Assembly: GCF_018129005.1 (NCBI RefSeq)
Contig: NZ_JAAEDL010000005.1
Coordinates: 124,001-188,000, forward strand
DNA length: 64,000 nt
Source of the DNA: Neoroseomonas eburnea
GTDB taxonomy: Bacteria > Pseudomonadota > Alphaproteobacteria > Acetobacterales > Acetobacteraceae
Direction: 5' to 3'
Made by a program: the position numbers and the translations under genes. The notes under the pieces are model-generated. The model made no database searches, was not told the origin of the DNA, and saw only the letters and a program-made list of their open reading frames with translations. Below are positions 24,533-33,344 of the stretch, piece after piece. The stretch's first letter is position 1. The number at the start of each line of letters is the position of its first letter.

Positions 24533-25840
24533 ATGACCCCTGCTGCCATCATCCTCGCCGCCGGCCTCGGCACCCGCATGCGATCCACGCGTCCCAAGGT
24601 CATGCATCCGCTGGCCGGCCGTCCCATGATCCGACACCTGCTCGCCGCTGCCGAGGCGCGCTTCGGGCGCATCGTGGTGGTGGTCGGGCCCGACATGCCG
24701 GAGCTGGAAGCCGCCGCCGCGCCGCACGACGTCGCGGTGCAGCGGGAACGTCTCGGCACCGGGCATGCGGCCTTGCAGGCATCCTCGCTGCTTGGCGGGC
24801 ATCCGGGCGACGTTGCGGTGCTCTATGGCGACAATCCGCTGATCACGGAAGCGACCATCGGGCGGCTGCTGGCCGCGCGGGCCGGGGCCGACCTGGTGCT
24901 GCTCGCCATGCGACCGGCCGATCCCGGCCGCTACGGCCGTGTCGTCACCGGCACCGACGGGGGGGTGGAACGTGTGGTGGAATGGGCCGACGCCGACGAA
25001 GCGGACCGCGCCGTCGGCCTGTGCAATGCCGGGGTCGTCTGCGCCGCCTCGGCGGACCTGTTCCGCTGGCTCGCCGCGGTGGGCAACGACAATGCGAAGG
25101 GCGAATACTACCTGACCGACGTGGTGGCGCTGGCGCGCGAGGAGGGCCGGCGCGTCGCCTTCGTGGAAGCGCCGGAGGCCGAGCTGCGCGGCATCAACAG
25201 CCGCGCCGAGCTCGCCATCGCCGAGGCCGAGGTGCAGGCGGCGCTGCGCGAGGCCGCGATGGCCGGCGGCACCACCCTGCAGGCGCCGGAGACGGTGTTC
25301 CTCTCCTATGACACGCGCCTCGGTGCCGATGTGGTGGTCGAGCCGCACGTCTTCTTCGGCCCGGGCGTGACCGTCGAGGACGGCGCCGTGATCCGTTCCT
25401 TCTGCCACCTCACGCAATGCACCGTCCGGCGCAATGCCGAGATCGGCCCCTTCGCCCGCCTGCGGCCAGGCACGGTGATCGAGCCGCGCGCGCATGTCGG
25501 GAATTTCGTGGAGCTCAAGGCGACGACGCTGGGGGAGGGCGCCAAGGCGAACCACCTCAGCTACCTTGGCGATGCGGCGATCGGTGCCGGCACGAACATC
25601 GGCGCCGGCACCATCACCTGCAACTACGACGGCGTGAACAAGCACCGCACCGAGATCGGCGAGGGCGCCTTCATCGGCAGCGACACCGCGCTGGTGGCGC
25701 CGGTGAAGGTGGGCGCGCGCGCACTGATCGGCGCCGGCAGCGTGATCACCGCCGACGTACCGGACGATGCGCTGGCGATCGCGCGCGGGCGCCAGGCGGT
25801 CTTCGCCGGGCGCGGCTTCAAGGGCAAGAAGGGGAAATAG
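24533..25840 (+). CDS. glmU: Bifunctional GlcNAc-1-P uridyltransferase / GlcN-1-P acetyltransferase
   Basis: A 435-residue enzyme performing the last two steps to UDP-GlcNAc. The N-terminal nucleotidyltransferase starts with ILAAGLGTRMRS (residues 7-18) and includes LYGDNPLI and NAKGEYYLTDVV. From about residue 240 a left-handed beta-helix of hexapeptide repeats begins, with ARLRPGTVIEPRAHVGNFVELK, GAGTNIGAGTITCNYDGVNKH and FIGSDTALVAPVKVG, the acetyltransferase site. Length is at the short end of the family (about 450). It is followed 4 bp later by glmS, so both enzymes of amino-sugar supply are made together for peptidoglycan and lipopolysaccharide. Confidence 0.97.
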   Translation: MTPAAIILAAGLGTRMRSTRPKVMHPLAGRPMIRHLLAAAEARFGRIVVVVGPDMPELEAAAAPHDVAVQRERLGTGHAALQASSLLGGHPGDVAVLYGDNPLITEATIGRLLAARAGADLVLLAMRPADPGRYGRVVTGTDGGVERVVEWADADEADRAVGLCNAGVVCAASADLFRWLAAVGNDNAKGEYYLTDVVALAREEGRRVAFVEAPEAELRGINSRAELAIAEAEVQAALREAAMAGGTTLQAPETVFLSYDTRLGADVVVEPHVFFGPGVTVEDGAVIRSFCHLTQCTVRRNAEIGPFARLRPGTVIEPRAHVGNFVELKATTLGEGAKANHLSYLGDAAIGAGTNIGAGTITCNYDGVNKHRTEIGEGAFIGSDTALVAPVKVGARALIGAGSVITADVPDDALAIARGRQAVFAGRGFKGKKGK

Positions 25841-25844
25841 GCAG

Positions 25845-27668
25845 ATGTGCGGAATTGTCGGCGTCGTCGGCCGCGAGTCGGCCGCGCCGCGCATCCTCGA
25901 GGCGCTGCGGCGCCTCGAATACCGCGGCTATGACAGCGCCGGCATCGCGACGCTCGTCAACGGCTACATCGATCGGCGGCGGGCGGAGGGCAAGCTCTCC
26001 AACCTCGCTGCGGTGCTGGAGGCGACCCCATTGCCCGGCACCACCGGCATCGGCCACACGCGCTGGGCGACGCATGGCGCGCCGACCGAGCGCAATGCCC
26101 ACCCGCACGGCACGCTCCGCGTCTCCGTCGTGCACAACGGCATCATCGAGAACCACGCCGAGCTTCGCGCGGAGCTGGAGGCCAAGGGGCAGGCCTTCGA
26201 GACCGACACCGACACCGAGACCTTCGCCCGCCTGGTCGACCAGAACCTCGCCGAGGGCATGGCGCCCGAGCAGGCCGCCGCCGCCGCGCTCAAGCGGGCG
26301 CACGGCGCCTACGCGCTGGCGATGGTCTTCGCCGGCCATCCGCGCACGCTGATCTGCGCCCGCCAGGGCGCGCCGCTCGCCGTGGGATATGGGGAGGGCG
26401 AGATGTTCGTCGGCTCCGACGCGCTCGCGCTGGCGCCGCTGACGCGCCGCATCGCCTATCTCGAGGAAGGCGACTGGGCGGTGGTGGATGACGCCGGCGC
26501 GCGTTTCTTCGACCTTCAGGATCGCCCGGTGCAGCGCGAGATCCGGCTGACCGCCGTCTCCGGCGCCGCGACCGGCAAGGGCAACTACCGCCACTTCATG
26601 GAGAAGGAGCTGCACGAGCATCCGGTGGTGCTCGGCGACACGCTGACGCAGTACCTCGACCCGATGACGCGCAGCGTGACCCTGCCGCCGCTGCCCTTCG
26701 ACCCCGCCGCGGTGCCGCGGCTGACCATCAGCGCCTGCGGCAGCGCCTTCCTGGCCGGGCTGGTCGGGCGCTACTGGATCGAGCAGCTCGCCCGCATCCC
26801 GGTCGATGCGGATGTCGCCAGCGAGTTCCGCTACCGCGAGCCGCCGCTGCCCGAGGGTGGCGCCGCGCTGCTGGTCAGCCAGTCCGGCGAGACGGCCGAC
26901 ACCATGGCGGCGCTGCGCCTGCTGAAGGAGCGCCGCCAGAAGGTGCTCGCCGTGGTGAATGTGCCCGAGAGCAGCATGGCGCGCGAGGCGGACGGCGCCG
27001 TGCTGACGGTGGCGGGGCCGGAGATCGGCGTCGCCTCCACCAAGGCCTTCACGGCGCAGCTCGCGGTGCTCGCCTGCCTCGCCATCGGCTTTGGCCGTGC
27101 GCGCGGGACGATCTCCGCCGAGGACGAGGCGAGGTTGACGGCCACGCTGCTGGAAGTGCCGGGCCATGCGGCGATGGTGCTGGAGCGCGACGCCGAGATA
27201 CGCGCCATGGCGGCGGAAGTGGCCAAGGCGCGGGATGTGCTCTTCCTCGGCCGCGGCACGCTGTTCCCGATCGCGATGGAAGGCGCGCTGAAGCTGAAGG
27301 AGATCTCCTACATCCACGCCGAAGGCTATGCCGCCGGGGAGATGAAGCACGGGCCGATCGCGCTGATCGATTCCGCCGTGCCGGTGATCTCGCTCTGCCC
27401 CTCCGGCCCGATGTTCGAGAAGACCGCGTCCAACCTGCAGGAAGCCGCGGCGCGCGGCGGGCGGATCATGGCCTTCACCGACGACCTCGGCGCCGCGCGG
27501 CTGAAGGCCTTTGCCGAGCGCGTCGTCGTGCTGCCGCGCGTCGGCGACTTCTCGGCGCCGATCCTGCACGCCATCCCGGTGCAGCTGCTCGCGTACCATG
27601 TGGCGGTGCTGAAGGGGACGGACGTCGATCAGCCGAGGAACCTGGCGAAGAGCGTGACCGTGGAGTGA
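25845..27668 (+). CDS. glmS: Glutamine-fructose-6-phosphate aminotransferase (isomerising)
   Basis: A 607-residue GlmS. The ATG at 25845 puts the catalytic Cys2 directly after the initiator (MCGIVGVVG). The glutaminase domain includes RRLEYRGYDSAGIA, HTRWATHG and VHNGIIEN; the two SIS domains include ISACGSAFLAG, LVSQSGETADTMAAL and STKAFTAQLAVL. The end is QPRNLAKSVTVE, identical in style to the family C-terminus that closes the active site. It converts fructose-6-phosphate and glutamine to glucosamine-6-phosphate. It lies 4 bp after glmU in an operon. No ribozyme leader is expected or seen. Confidence 0.98.
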   Translation: MCGIVGVVGRESAAPRILEALRRLEYRGYDSAGIATLVNGYIDRRRAEGKLSNLAAVLEATPLPGTTGIGHTRWATHGAPTERNAHPHGTLRVSVVHNGIIENHAELRAELEAKGQAFETDTDTETFARLVDQNLAEGMAPEQAAAAALKRAHGAYALAMVFAGHPRTLICARQGAPLAVGYGEGEMFVGSDALALAPLTRRIAYLEEGDWAVVDDAGARFFDLQDRPVQREIRLTAVSGAATGKGNYRHFMEKELHEHPVVLGDTLTQYLDPMTRSVTLPPLPFDPAAVPRLTISACGSAFLAGLVGRYWIEQLARIPVDADVASEFRYREPPLPEGGAALLVSQSGETADTMAALRLLKERRQKVLAVVNVPESSMAREADGAVLTVAGPEIGVASTKAFTAQLAVLACLAIGFGRARGTISAEDEARLTATLLEVPGHAAMVLERDAEIRAMAAEVAKARDVLFLGRGTLFPIAMEGALKLKEISYIHAEGYAAGEMKHGPIALIDSAVPVISLCPSGPMFEKTASNLQEAAARGGRIMAFTDDLGAARLKAFAERVVVLPRVGDFSAPILHAIPVQLLAYHVAVLKGTDVDQPRNLAKSVTVE

Positions 27669-27771
27669 GGCTGCCGGGGACCCGTTGCGGCCGCGTGCCG
27701 CGCATCGGGTCTCGCCCGGCCGACGACATCACCGCAGCCCGGCATGGGCTTGCTGAGAGGAGTGTTCGGGC

Positions 27772-28086
27772 GTGGAGGTGCATGTGATTCCGGGCGAGGC
27801 GCCGCGCCTCGCCGAGGCGGCAGATCTGCGCCGCTTCAGCGTGATCGTCGCCGCACAGCCGGAGGCGCTGCCGGCGCTCGCGGCGGCGCATGGGGGAATG
27901 CTCGATTTCGAGGGCAGCGGGCATGCCTGGGTGTCGGTCGAATGGCTGATCGCGGCGTCGGGCCTGGCGGATTCTCCCGACTGGCGCGCGGGGTTCGAGG
28001 CGATGAAGGCCTATGCCGAGGGGAAGGGCTGGACGCGGTCCGATCCGCCGGCCCTGCGCGGGCATGTGATCTGGCAGGGTGCCTGA
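27772..28086 (+). CDS. Small conserved-looking hypothetical protein
   Basis: A 104-residue soluble protein starting at GTG 27772, chosen because GAGAGGAG lies 9 nt upstream. It has no signal peptide or membrane segment. Mixed alpha/beta content is likely: VHVIPG, FSVIVAAQPEAL, AWVSVEWLIAASG, DWRAGFEAMKAYAEGKGW. The C-terminal half (SVEWL...W...F..M..YA...GW) looks like a compact helical module. It follows glmS by 103 bp in the same direction. Codon use is typical of the genome, which supports a real gene. No family recognised. Confidence 0.6.
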   Translation: MEVHVIPGEAPRLAEAADLRRFSVIVAAQPEALPALAAAHGGMLDFEGSGHAWVSVEWLIAASGLADSPDWRAGFEAMKAYAEGKGWTRSDPPALRGHVIWQGA

Positions 28087-28242
28087 CATCCGCCTCGGTT
28101 CCACTTCCCGCTTCTCATCGCGGCCAGGCTTCCGGACGGCTGCGCATGCGTCTTCGTTTGGTGCGCGGCCGCCACGCCATCCCTGCACTCCGATGCCGTG
28201 CGCCCCGACGATGACCGGGGGCGCCGGCAAGGCGCTGCGGCA

Positions 28243-29181
28243 TCATTCCGGCTGCACGCCAAGTTCGCGCAGGATCCGGCCGTAGGCCTCGTATTCGCTG
28301 TTCACCATGGCGGTGAAATCGGCGCGCGACATGAAGTTCACCGGCACCCGCCGCGCGGCCGCGACGCGCCGGAAGGCCTCGTCCTCCACGCCGGTCCGGC
28401 AGGCCTGCTCAAGCTGCGCCAGCACCGGCTCGGGCGTCCCGCGCGGTGCGTAGAGTCCGACCTGGCTGAGCTGCTGCGCGTCGATCCCCTGTTCGCGCGC
28501 GGTCGGCACGTTCGGGTAGTCCGGATGCCGGCGGGCGGAGAACACCGCGATCAGCCGCAGCCGGTCCGCGTCGATCAGCCCGCTCGCCGAGGCGACGACG
28601 GCGGCGGAGAAATCGAGCCGGCCGGCGAGCAGCTCGTTCAGGTGAGGCGGATCGCCACGGAAGGGGATGTGGCTGAATTCCACGCCGGTCGCGCGCTGCA
28701 CGCGGAAGACGGCAAGCTGCGGCAGCGAACTGGGCCCCGGGCTGCCGTAGGTCAGCGCACGGCGCCGGCCTTCCGCGACCAGGCCTGGCAGATCGCGCAC
28801 CGGGCTGTCGGTGCGCACCAGCACGCCGAGCACGTTTTCATTGGTGCCGCAGACCGGGGCGAAGCTCTCCGGCCCGATGCCGAGGTTGCGCACCATGTGC
28901 GGCTGCACCACCACCGGCGTCACCGGCGTCAGGCCGAGGGTGTGGCCATCGGGCGCGCTCTGCGCCACGGAGCGCATGCCGACGACGCCCGAGCCGCCGT
29001 CGCGGTTGGTCAGCACCACCGGCTGGCCGAGCACGCGCGTGAAATGCTCGCCGAGCGCGCGGCCATAGGCGTCGGAGGCGCTGCCCGGCGCATAGGGCAG
29101 CACGATGGTGATGGGCCGGTCGGGAAAGGCGAGCGCAGCCGTCGGCGCAAGCAGCGCGAGGGCGAGGAGGGCGCGGCGCAT
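28243..29181 (-). CDS. Tripartite tricarboxylate transporter substrate-binding protein (Bug family)
   Basis: A 312-residue periplasmic binding protein. Residues 1-18 are a signal peptide (LLALALLAPTAALA) and the mature part begins FPDRPITIVLPYAPGSASD, the Bug-family signature. Next come the GGSGVVGMRSVAQSAPDGHTL block and a central PSSLPQLAVFRVQRATG. Bug proteins capture carboxylates and aromatic or acidic metabolites; many are orphans without membrane partners, as here. It lies 5 bp after the cyclase-family gene and is co-directional with fumarylacetoacetase, so it may deliver a related acid. Confidence 0.9.
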   Translation of the reverse strand: MRRALLALALLAPTAALAFPDRPITIVLPYAPGSASDAYGRALGEHFTRVLGQPVVLTNRDGGSGVVGMRSVAQSAPDGHTLGLTPVTPVVVQPHMVRNLGIGPESFAPVCGTNENVLGVLVRTDSPVRDLPGLVAEGRRRALTYGSPGPSSLPQLAVFRVQRATGVEFSHIPFRGDPPHLNELLAGRLDFSAAVVASASGLIDADRLRLIAVFSARRHPDYPNVPTAREQGIDAQQLSQVGLYAPRGTPEPVLAQLEQACRTGVEDEAFRRVAAARRVPVNFMSRADFTAMVNSEYEAYGRILRELGVQPE

Positions 29182-29186
29182 GGCCC

Positions 29187-29975
29187 TCACTCCTCGAAGA
29201 TCGCGACGGCGCGGGTCCAGCCTGCCGAGCCGCGATGCACCTTCACCGGGAAGCAGGCGATCATGAAGCCATCCGCCGGCAGGGCGTCGAGGTTGCTCAG
29301 CTTCTCCATGTGGCAGTAGCCGATCTCGCGCCCCGCGCGGTGGCCTTCCCAGATGAGCGAGGCGTCGCCGGTCTCCTCCACCTTCCTCTTGGTCAGGGAA
29401 AAGGGCGCGTCCCAGGACCAGCCATCGGTGCCGGTCACGCGCACGCCCTGCTCCAGCAGCCACAGCGTCGCGGCCTTGCCGACGCCGCAGCCCGAATGGA
29501 TGTAGTCGTCCTGCCCGTAGCGGCTGCCGGCACGCGTGTTCACCACCACGATCTCAAGCGGCTTCAGCACATGGCCGATGCGCGCGAGCTCCTGCCGCAC
29601 ATCCTCCTCCGTCGCGACGTAGCCGTCGGCGAGATGGCGGAAATCGAGCTTCACCGCGGGCTGGAAGCACCAGTCGAGCGGCACCTCGTCGATCCTCCAG
29701 GACGGTTCGCCGCCGGGGACCAGGCGCTCGTTCATGCGCGAGAAGAAGTGGTAGGGCGCATCGAGATGCGTGCCGTTGTGCGTGCTGATGCGAACGCGCT
29801 CGACGGCGGCGTATTCGCCCTCGGGCAGCGCATCCACCGGAATGCCGAATTCCTGCGCGATGGCCGGCGCGGTGGCGTGGTGGTCGAGGTAGTCGATCTC
29901 CGGCAGCATGCGCGGAGGGTCGCTCGCGATCCCGGCCATGAGCGGGGACGAGATGTCGACGATGCGGCGCGGCAT
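29187..29975 (-). CDS. Cyclase / kynurenine-formamidase-like metal hydrolase
   Basis: A 262-residue member of the cyclase family (PF04199 type). The metal motif HNGTHLDAPYHF (near residue 65) is diagnostic: HxGTHxDxPxH. Later segments are VVVNTRAGSRYG and the SGCGVGKAATLWLLEQGVRVTGTDGWSWD block. Related enzymes include kynurenine formamidase and bacterial isatin hydrolase. The gene sits between a Bug binding protein and a fumarylacetoacetase, 24 bp after the latter, suggesting a small catabolic operon for an aromatic or cyclic acid. The substrate is not inferable. Confidence 0.85.
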   Translation of the reverse strand: MPRRIVDISSPLMAGIASDPPRMLPEIDYLDHHATAPAIAQEFGIPVDALPEGEYAAVERVRISTHNGTHLDAPYHFFSRMNERLVPGGEPSWRIDEVPLDWCFQPAVKLDFRHLADGYVATEEDVRQELARIGHVLKPLEIVVVNTRAGSRYGQDDYIHSGCGVGKAATLWLLEQGVRVTGTDGWSWDAPFSLTKRKVEETGDASLIWEGHRAGREIGYCHMEKLSNLDALPADGFMIACFPVKVHRGSAGWTRAVAIFEE

Positions 29976-29999
29976 GGGGCGTGTCCTCTTCCTGCTCGT

Positions 30000-31295
30000 T
30001 CAGTCGGGCCAGGCGATGGCGGGGGCGACGACGGCGCGGCATTCGCCGAAGCCGATGGGCACGGCGCCCTCGGCTTCGGCGCGGGCGCGGAAGATCACCT
30101 CGTCGCCATCCTGCAGCCAGCGGCGCGTCTCGCCGGTCGGCAGCGTGACGGGGCCGGTCAGGCCGATCTCGGCCAGGCAGGCACGGGCGCTGTCCTCCGG
30201 CCCCGAGGCGGTGCCGCTGCCGAGCAGGTCGCCCGGCAGCAGGTTGCAGCCGTTGGAGGCGTGGTGCGTCACCATCTGCGCCGTGGTCCAGTACATCCGC
30301 GCGAATTGCGTGTCGGTGATCGTGAAGGGCGCGGCGCCTTCCGCGCGCATGCGTGGCGTCAGGATCGCAGCCGTCATGCGGATGGCGAGCGCACCCTTCG
30401 CGCGGTTCCAGGCACTGTCGAGATGGGGCAGGGCGGGCGGATCCTGCACCGGGGCGGCGACCGCGAAGGGGGCCAGCGCCTCGGCCGTGACGATCCAGGG
30501 GGAGACGCTGGTGGACAGGCTCTTCGCCAGGAAGGGGCCGAGCGGCGGCATCTCCCAGCGCTGGATGTCGCGCGCCGACCAGTCGTTCAGCAGGCCGTAG
30601 CCGAAGATGCGATCGGGCGCGCGCGACATCGGCACCGGCGTGCCGAGCGCGTTCTCGCCGGCGATCCAGATGGCGAGCTCCAGCTCGTAGTCGAGCGCCT
30701 CGGTCGGGCCGAAGCGGATGGCGCCGTCCTGCGCCTGCCACTGGCCATGAGGGCGCGTGACCGGTTCGCCGGAGACGCGCACCGAACTCGCCCGCGAATG
30801 ATAGGCGACCGGCAGGTGCCGGAAGGCCTGCGGCAGCGGGTTCCTCGGGTCCCGCCGCACCCCGAGGCGGGCGCAATGGTCGTAGCTCGCCATGAAGTCG
30901 GAGAAGTTCGCGACCTGCGCCGGCAGGCGCATCCGCGCCGCGCGCATCGGCACCAGGATGCGCTCGGCGAGCGACGCGGCGGAGGCGCCCTCGGCCAGCA
31001 GCGCCGAAACCTGCCGGCGCAGCGCGGCGGAGGCCGGCCGCCCCATCCCCATCAGGCGGTTGAGCGTGGGTTCGACGGCCGCATCCGCGGCATCCCCGGC
31101 GATCAGCCCGGCGTCGCGGGCGGCGCGCAGGTCGAGCACCGCATCGCCGATCGCGATGCCGCCGCGCGCCGGCTCGCCAGGCCGGTCGAAGATGCCGATG
31201 GGCAGGTTCTGGATCGGGAAGTCGCTGCCCGGCGCCTGCGCCGAGGCGACCCAGCTCCTGAGCGCGGGATCGTGAGTCGCGTCGCGCGCGGCCAT
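30000..31295 (-). CDS. Fumarylacetoacetase
   Basis: A 431-residue fumarylacetoacetate hydrolase of full length, with an N-terminal SH3-like domain (SDFPIQNLPIGIF) and the FAH catalytic domain: FSDFMASYDHCARLG, LDYELELAIWIAGENALG, FGYGLLNDWSARDIQRWEMPPLGPFLAKS, QMVTHHASNGCNLLPGDLLGSGTASGP. It splits 4-fumarylacetoacetate into fumarate and acetoacetate, the last step of tyrosine/homogentisate breakdown. No homogentisate dioxygenase or isomerase gene is in the window. It heads a three-gene operon with the cyclase and the Bug protein and is divergent from the aldehyde dehydrogenase gene with 118 bp between starts. Confidence 0.93.
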   Translation of the reverse strand: MAARDATHDPALRSWVASAQAPGSDFPIQNLPIGIFDRPGEPARGGIAIGDAVLDLRAARDAGLIAGDAADAAVEPTLNRLMGMGRPASAALRRQVSALLAEGASAASLAERILVPMRAARMRLPAQVANFSDFMASYDHCARLGVRRDPRNPLPQAFRHLPVAYHSRASSVRVSGEPVTRPHGQWQAQDGAIRFGPTEALDYELELAIWIAGENALGTPVPMSRAPDRIFGYGLLNDWSARDIQRWEMPPLGPFLAKSLSTSVSPWIVTAEALAPFAVAAPVQDPPALPHLDSAWNRAKGALAIRMTAAILTPRMRAEGAAPFTITDTQFARMYWTTAQMVTHHASNGCNLLPGDLLGSGTASGPEDSARACLAEIGLTGPVTLPTGETRRWLQDGDEVIFRARAEAEGAVPIGFGECRAVVAPAIAWPD

Positions 31296-31413
31296 GCTGC
31301 GTTTCCTCCTGGTGTTGGGGGGATCATGCCGGCATCACGCCGCATGGCAAGGCGGCCCGGCTGACAGGGCGGCGCCCCGCGCCTATGGTGCGCGCCTGCA
31401 AGAGGAGGGACGC

Positions 31414-32892
31414 ATGCTCGACGTCACCGCGAAGCTGCCGCTCAAGGATCCCGACCTGTTCCGGCAGGCCAATTTCATCAACGGGGCCTGGGTCCAGGCG
31501 GATGGCGGCAAGACCATCGCCGTCCGCAACCCGGCGAGCGGCGAGGTGATCGGCAACGTGCCGGCCATGGGCCAGGCCGAGACGCGCCGCGCCATCGAGG
31601 CCGCCAACGCCGCCTGGCCCGCCTGGCGCGCGATGCTGGCGAAGGACCGCGCGGTCATCCTGCACAGGCTCGCGCGCCTGATGCATGAGAATGCCGACGA
31701 CCTCGCCGCCATCATGACGGCGGAGCAGGGCAAGCCGCTCGCCGAGGCGAAGGGCGAGGTGGTCTATTCCGCTTCCTTCATCGAGTGGTTCGCCGAGGAG
31801 GGCCGTCGCATCTATGGCGAGACCATTCCGCAGAACGCCAAGGGGCGGCGGATCCTGGTGACGAAGGAGCCGATCGGCGTCTTCGCGGCGATCACGCCGT
31901 GGAACTTCCCCTCGGCCATGATCACGCGCAAGGCCGGCCCGGGCTGGGCCGCGGGCTGCACTGGCGTGATCCGCCCGGCCTCGCAGACCCCGTTCAGCGC
32001 GCTGGCGATCGCCGTGCTGGCGGAACGTGCCGGCATGCCGGCGGGCGTGTGCAACGTCATCACCGGTCCCTCCGGCGAGACGGGCAAGGAACTCACCGGC
32101 AACCCGATCATCCGCAAGCTGTCCTTCACCGGCTCGACGGAGGTCGGCCGCGTGCTGCTCGCGCAATGCGCCGCGACCATCAAGAAGACCTCGATGGAAC
32201 TCGGCGGCAATGCGCCCTTCATCGTCTTCGACGATGCCGATCTCGACGCCGCCGTGCAGGGCGCGATGGCGTCGAAGTACCGCAACACCGGCCAGACCTG
32301 CGTCTGCGCCAACCGGATCCTGGTGCAGGACGGCGTCTACGATGCCTTCGCTGCCAAGCTGAAGGAAGCCGTCGAGGGGCTGAAGGTCGGCCCGGGCATG
32401 GAACCTGGCGTGACCCAGGGCCCGCTGATCAACGCCGACGCGGTCGCGAAGGTCGAGGAGCACATCGCCGATGCGCTCGCCCAGGGTGCGACGATCGTCA
32501 CCGGCGGCAAGCGCCATGCCCGCGGCGGCAATTTCTTCGAGCCGACCGTGCTCGCCAACGTGCCGCGTGGCGCGAAGATCTTCGGCGAGGAAACCTTCGG
32601 CCCGGTCGCCCCGCTGTTCCGCTTCAAGACGGAGGAGGAAGCGATCCAGCTCGCGAACGACACGGAATTCGGCCTCGCCTCCTACTTCTACGCCCGCGAT
32701 GTCGGCCGCATCTTCCGTGTCGCGGAAGCCCTTGAATACGGCATCATCGGCATCAACGAGGGCATCATCTCCACCGCCGAGGTGCCTTTCGGCGGCTTCA
32801 AGCAGTCCGGCCTCGGCCGCGAGGGCAGCAGCCACGGCATCGAGGAGTACCTCGAGATCAAGTATCTCGCGATCGGCGGCATCGGGACGTGA
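31414..32892 (+). CDS. NAD(P)-dependent succinate-semialdehyde dehydrogenase-like aldehyde dehydrogenase
   Basis: A 492-residue ALDH-superfamily enzyme nearest the GabD/DavD type. Landmarks: AKGEVVYSASFIEWFAEE, ITPWNFPSAMITRKAGP, catalytic Glu in MELGGNAPFIVFDDADLD, catalytic Cys in YRNTGQTCVCANR, ETFGPVAPLF and the final GGFKQSGLGREG. It oxidises an aldehyde such as succinate semialdehyde. The ATG at 31414 follows AGAGGAGGG. One oddity: the cofactor loop usually read as VLKPASQTPFSA is VIRPASQTPFSA here, with Arg for the conserved Lys. Its stop overlaps the next gene's GTG start. Confidence 0.9.
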   Translation: MLDVTAKLPLKDPDLFRQANFINGAWVQADGGKTIAVRNPASGEVIGNVPAMGQAETRRAIEAANAAWPAWRAMLAKDRAVILHRLARLMHENADDLAAIMTAEQGKPLAEAKGEVVYSASFIEWFAEEGRRIYGETIPQNAKGRRILVTKEPIGVFAAITPWNFPSAMITRKAGPGWAAGCTGVIRPASQTPFSALAIAVLAERAGMPAGVCNVITGPSGETGKELTGNPIIRKLSFTGSTEVGRVLLAQCAATIKKTSMELGGNAPFIVFDDADLDAAVQGAMASKYRNTGQTCVCANRILVQDGVYDAFAAKLKEAVEGLKVGPGMEPGVTQGPLINADAVAKVEEHIADALAQGATIVTGGKRHARGGNFFEPTVLANVPRGAKIFGEETFGPVAPLFRFKTEEEAIQLANDTEFGLASYFYARDVGRIFRVAEALEYGIIGINEGIISTAEVPFGGFKQSGLGREGSSHGIEEYLEIKYLAIGGIGT

Positions 32893-33344
32893 GCGAGCCG
32901 ATCTACCTCGATGACCTGACCGTGGGCCGGCGCTTCACCGCCGGCCCGGTGACGGTCACCGAGGCCGAGATCATCGACTTCGCCAGCCGCTACGACCCGC
33001 AGCCCTTCCACACCGATCCTGAGGCGGCGAAGTCGCATCCGCTGTTCCAGGGCCTGGCCGCGAGCGGCTGGCACACCGCCGCGCTGACCATGCCGCTGGT
33101 ACTGGAGGCGGCCGGCAACATCGCCGGCGGCATCATCGGCGGCGGTGGCGAACTGCAATGGCCGCGCCCTGTGCGCCCCGGAGACAGCCTCTCGCTGGAG
33201 ATCGAGGTGCTGGAGGTGACGCCCTCCCGCTCCCGCCCCGACCGCGGGACGGCGCTGATGCGCAATCGCACCCTGAACCAGCGCGGGGAGGACGTGCAGG
33301 TCTTCACCGTGCGCATCGTCGTACCACGGCGGCCCGCATCCTGA
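32889..33344 (+). CDS. MaoC-family (R)-hydratase
   Basis: A 151-residue hot-dog fold hydratase. It shows the N-terminal DLTVGRRFTAGPVTVTEAEI, the catalytic FASRYDPQPFHTDPEAAK (Asp and His), SGWHTAALTM and the C-terminal WPRPVRPGDSLSLEIEVLEV. Such enzymes add water to a 2-enoyl-CoA. The GTG start overlaps the aldehyde dehydrogenase stop (GTGA), and its own stop overlaps the next gene's start (CTGA), so three genes are translationally coupled. The acyl-CoA substrate is unknown. Confidence 0.88.
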   Translation: MSEPIYLDDLTVGRRFTAGPVTVTEAEIIDFASRYDPQPFHTDPEAAKSHPLFQGLAASGWHTAALTMPLVLEAAGNIAGGIIGGGGELQWPRPVRPGDSLSLEIEVLEVTPSRSRPDRGTALMRNRTLNQRGEDVQVFTVRIVVPRRPAS

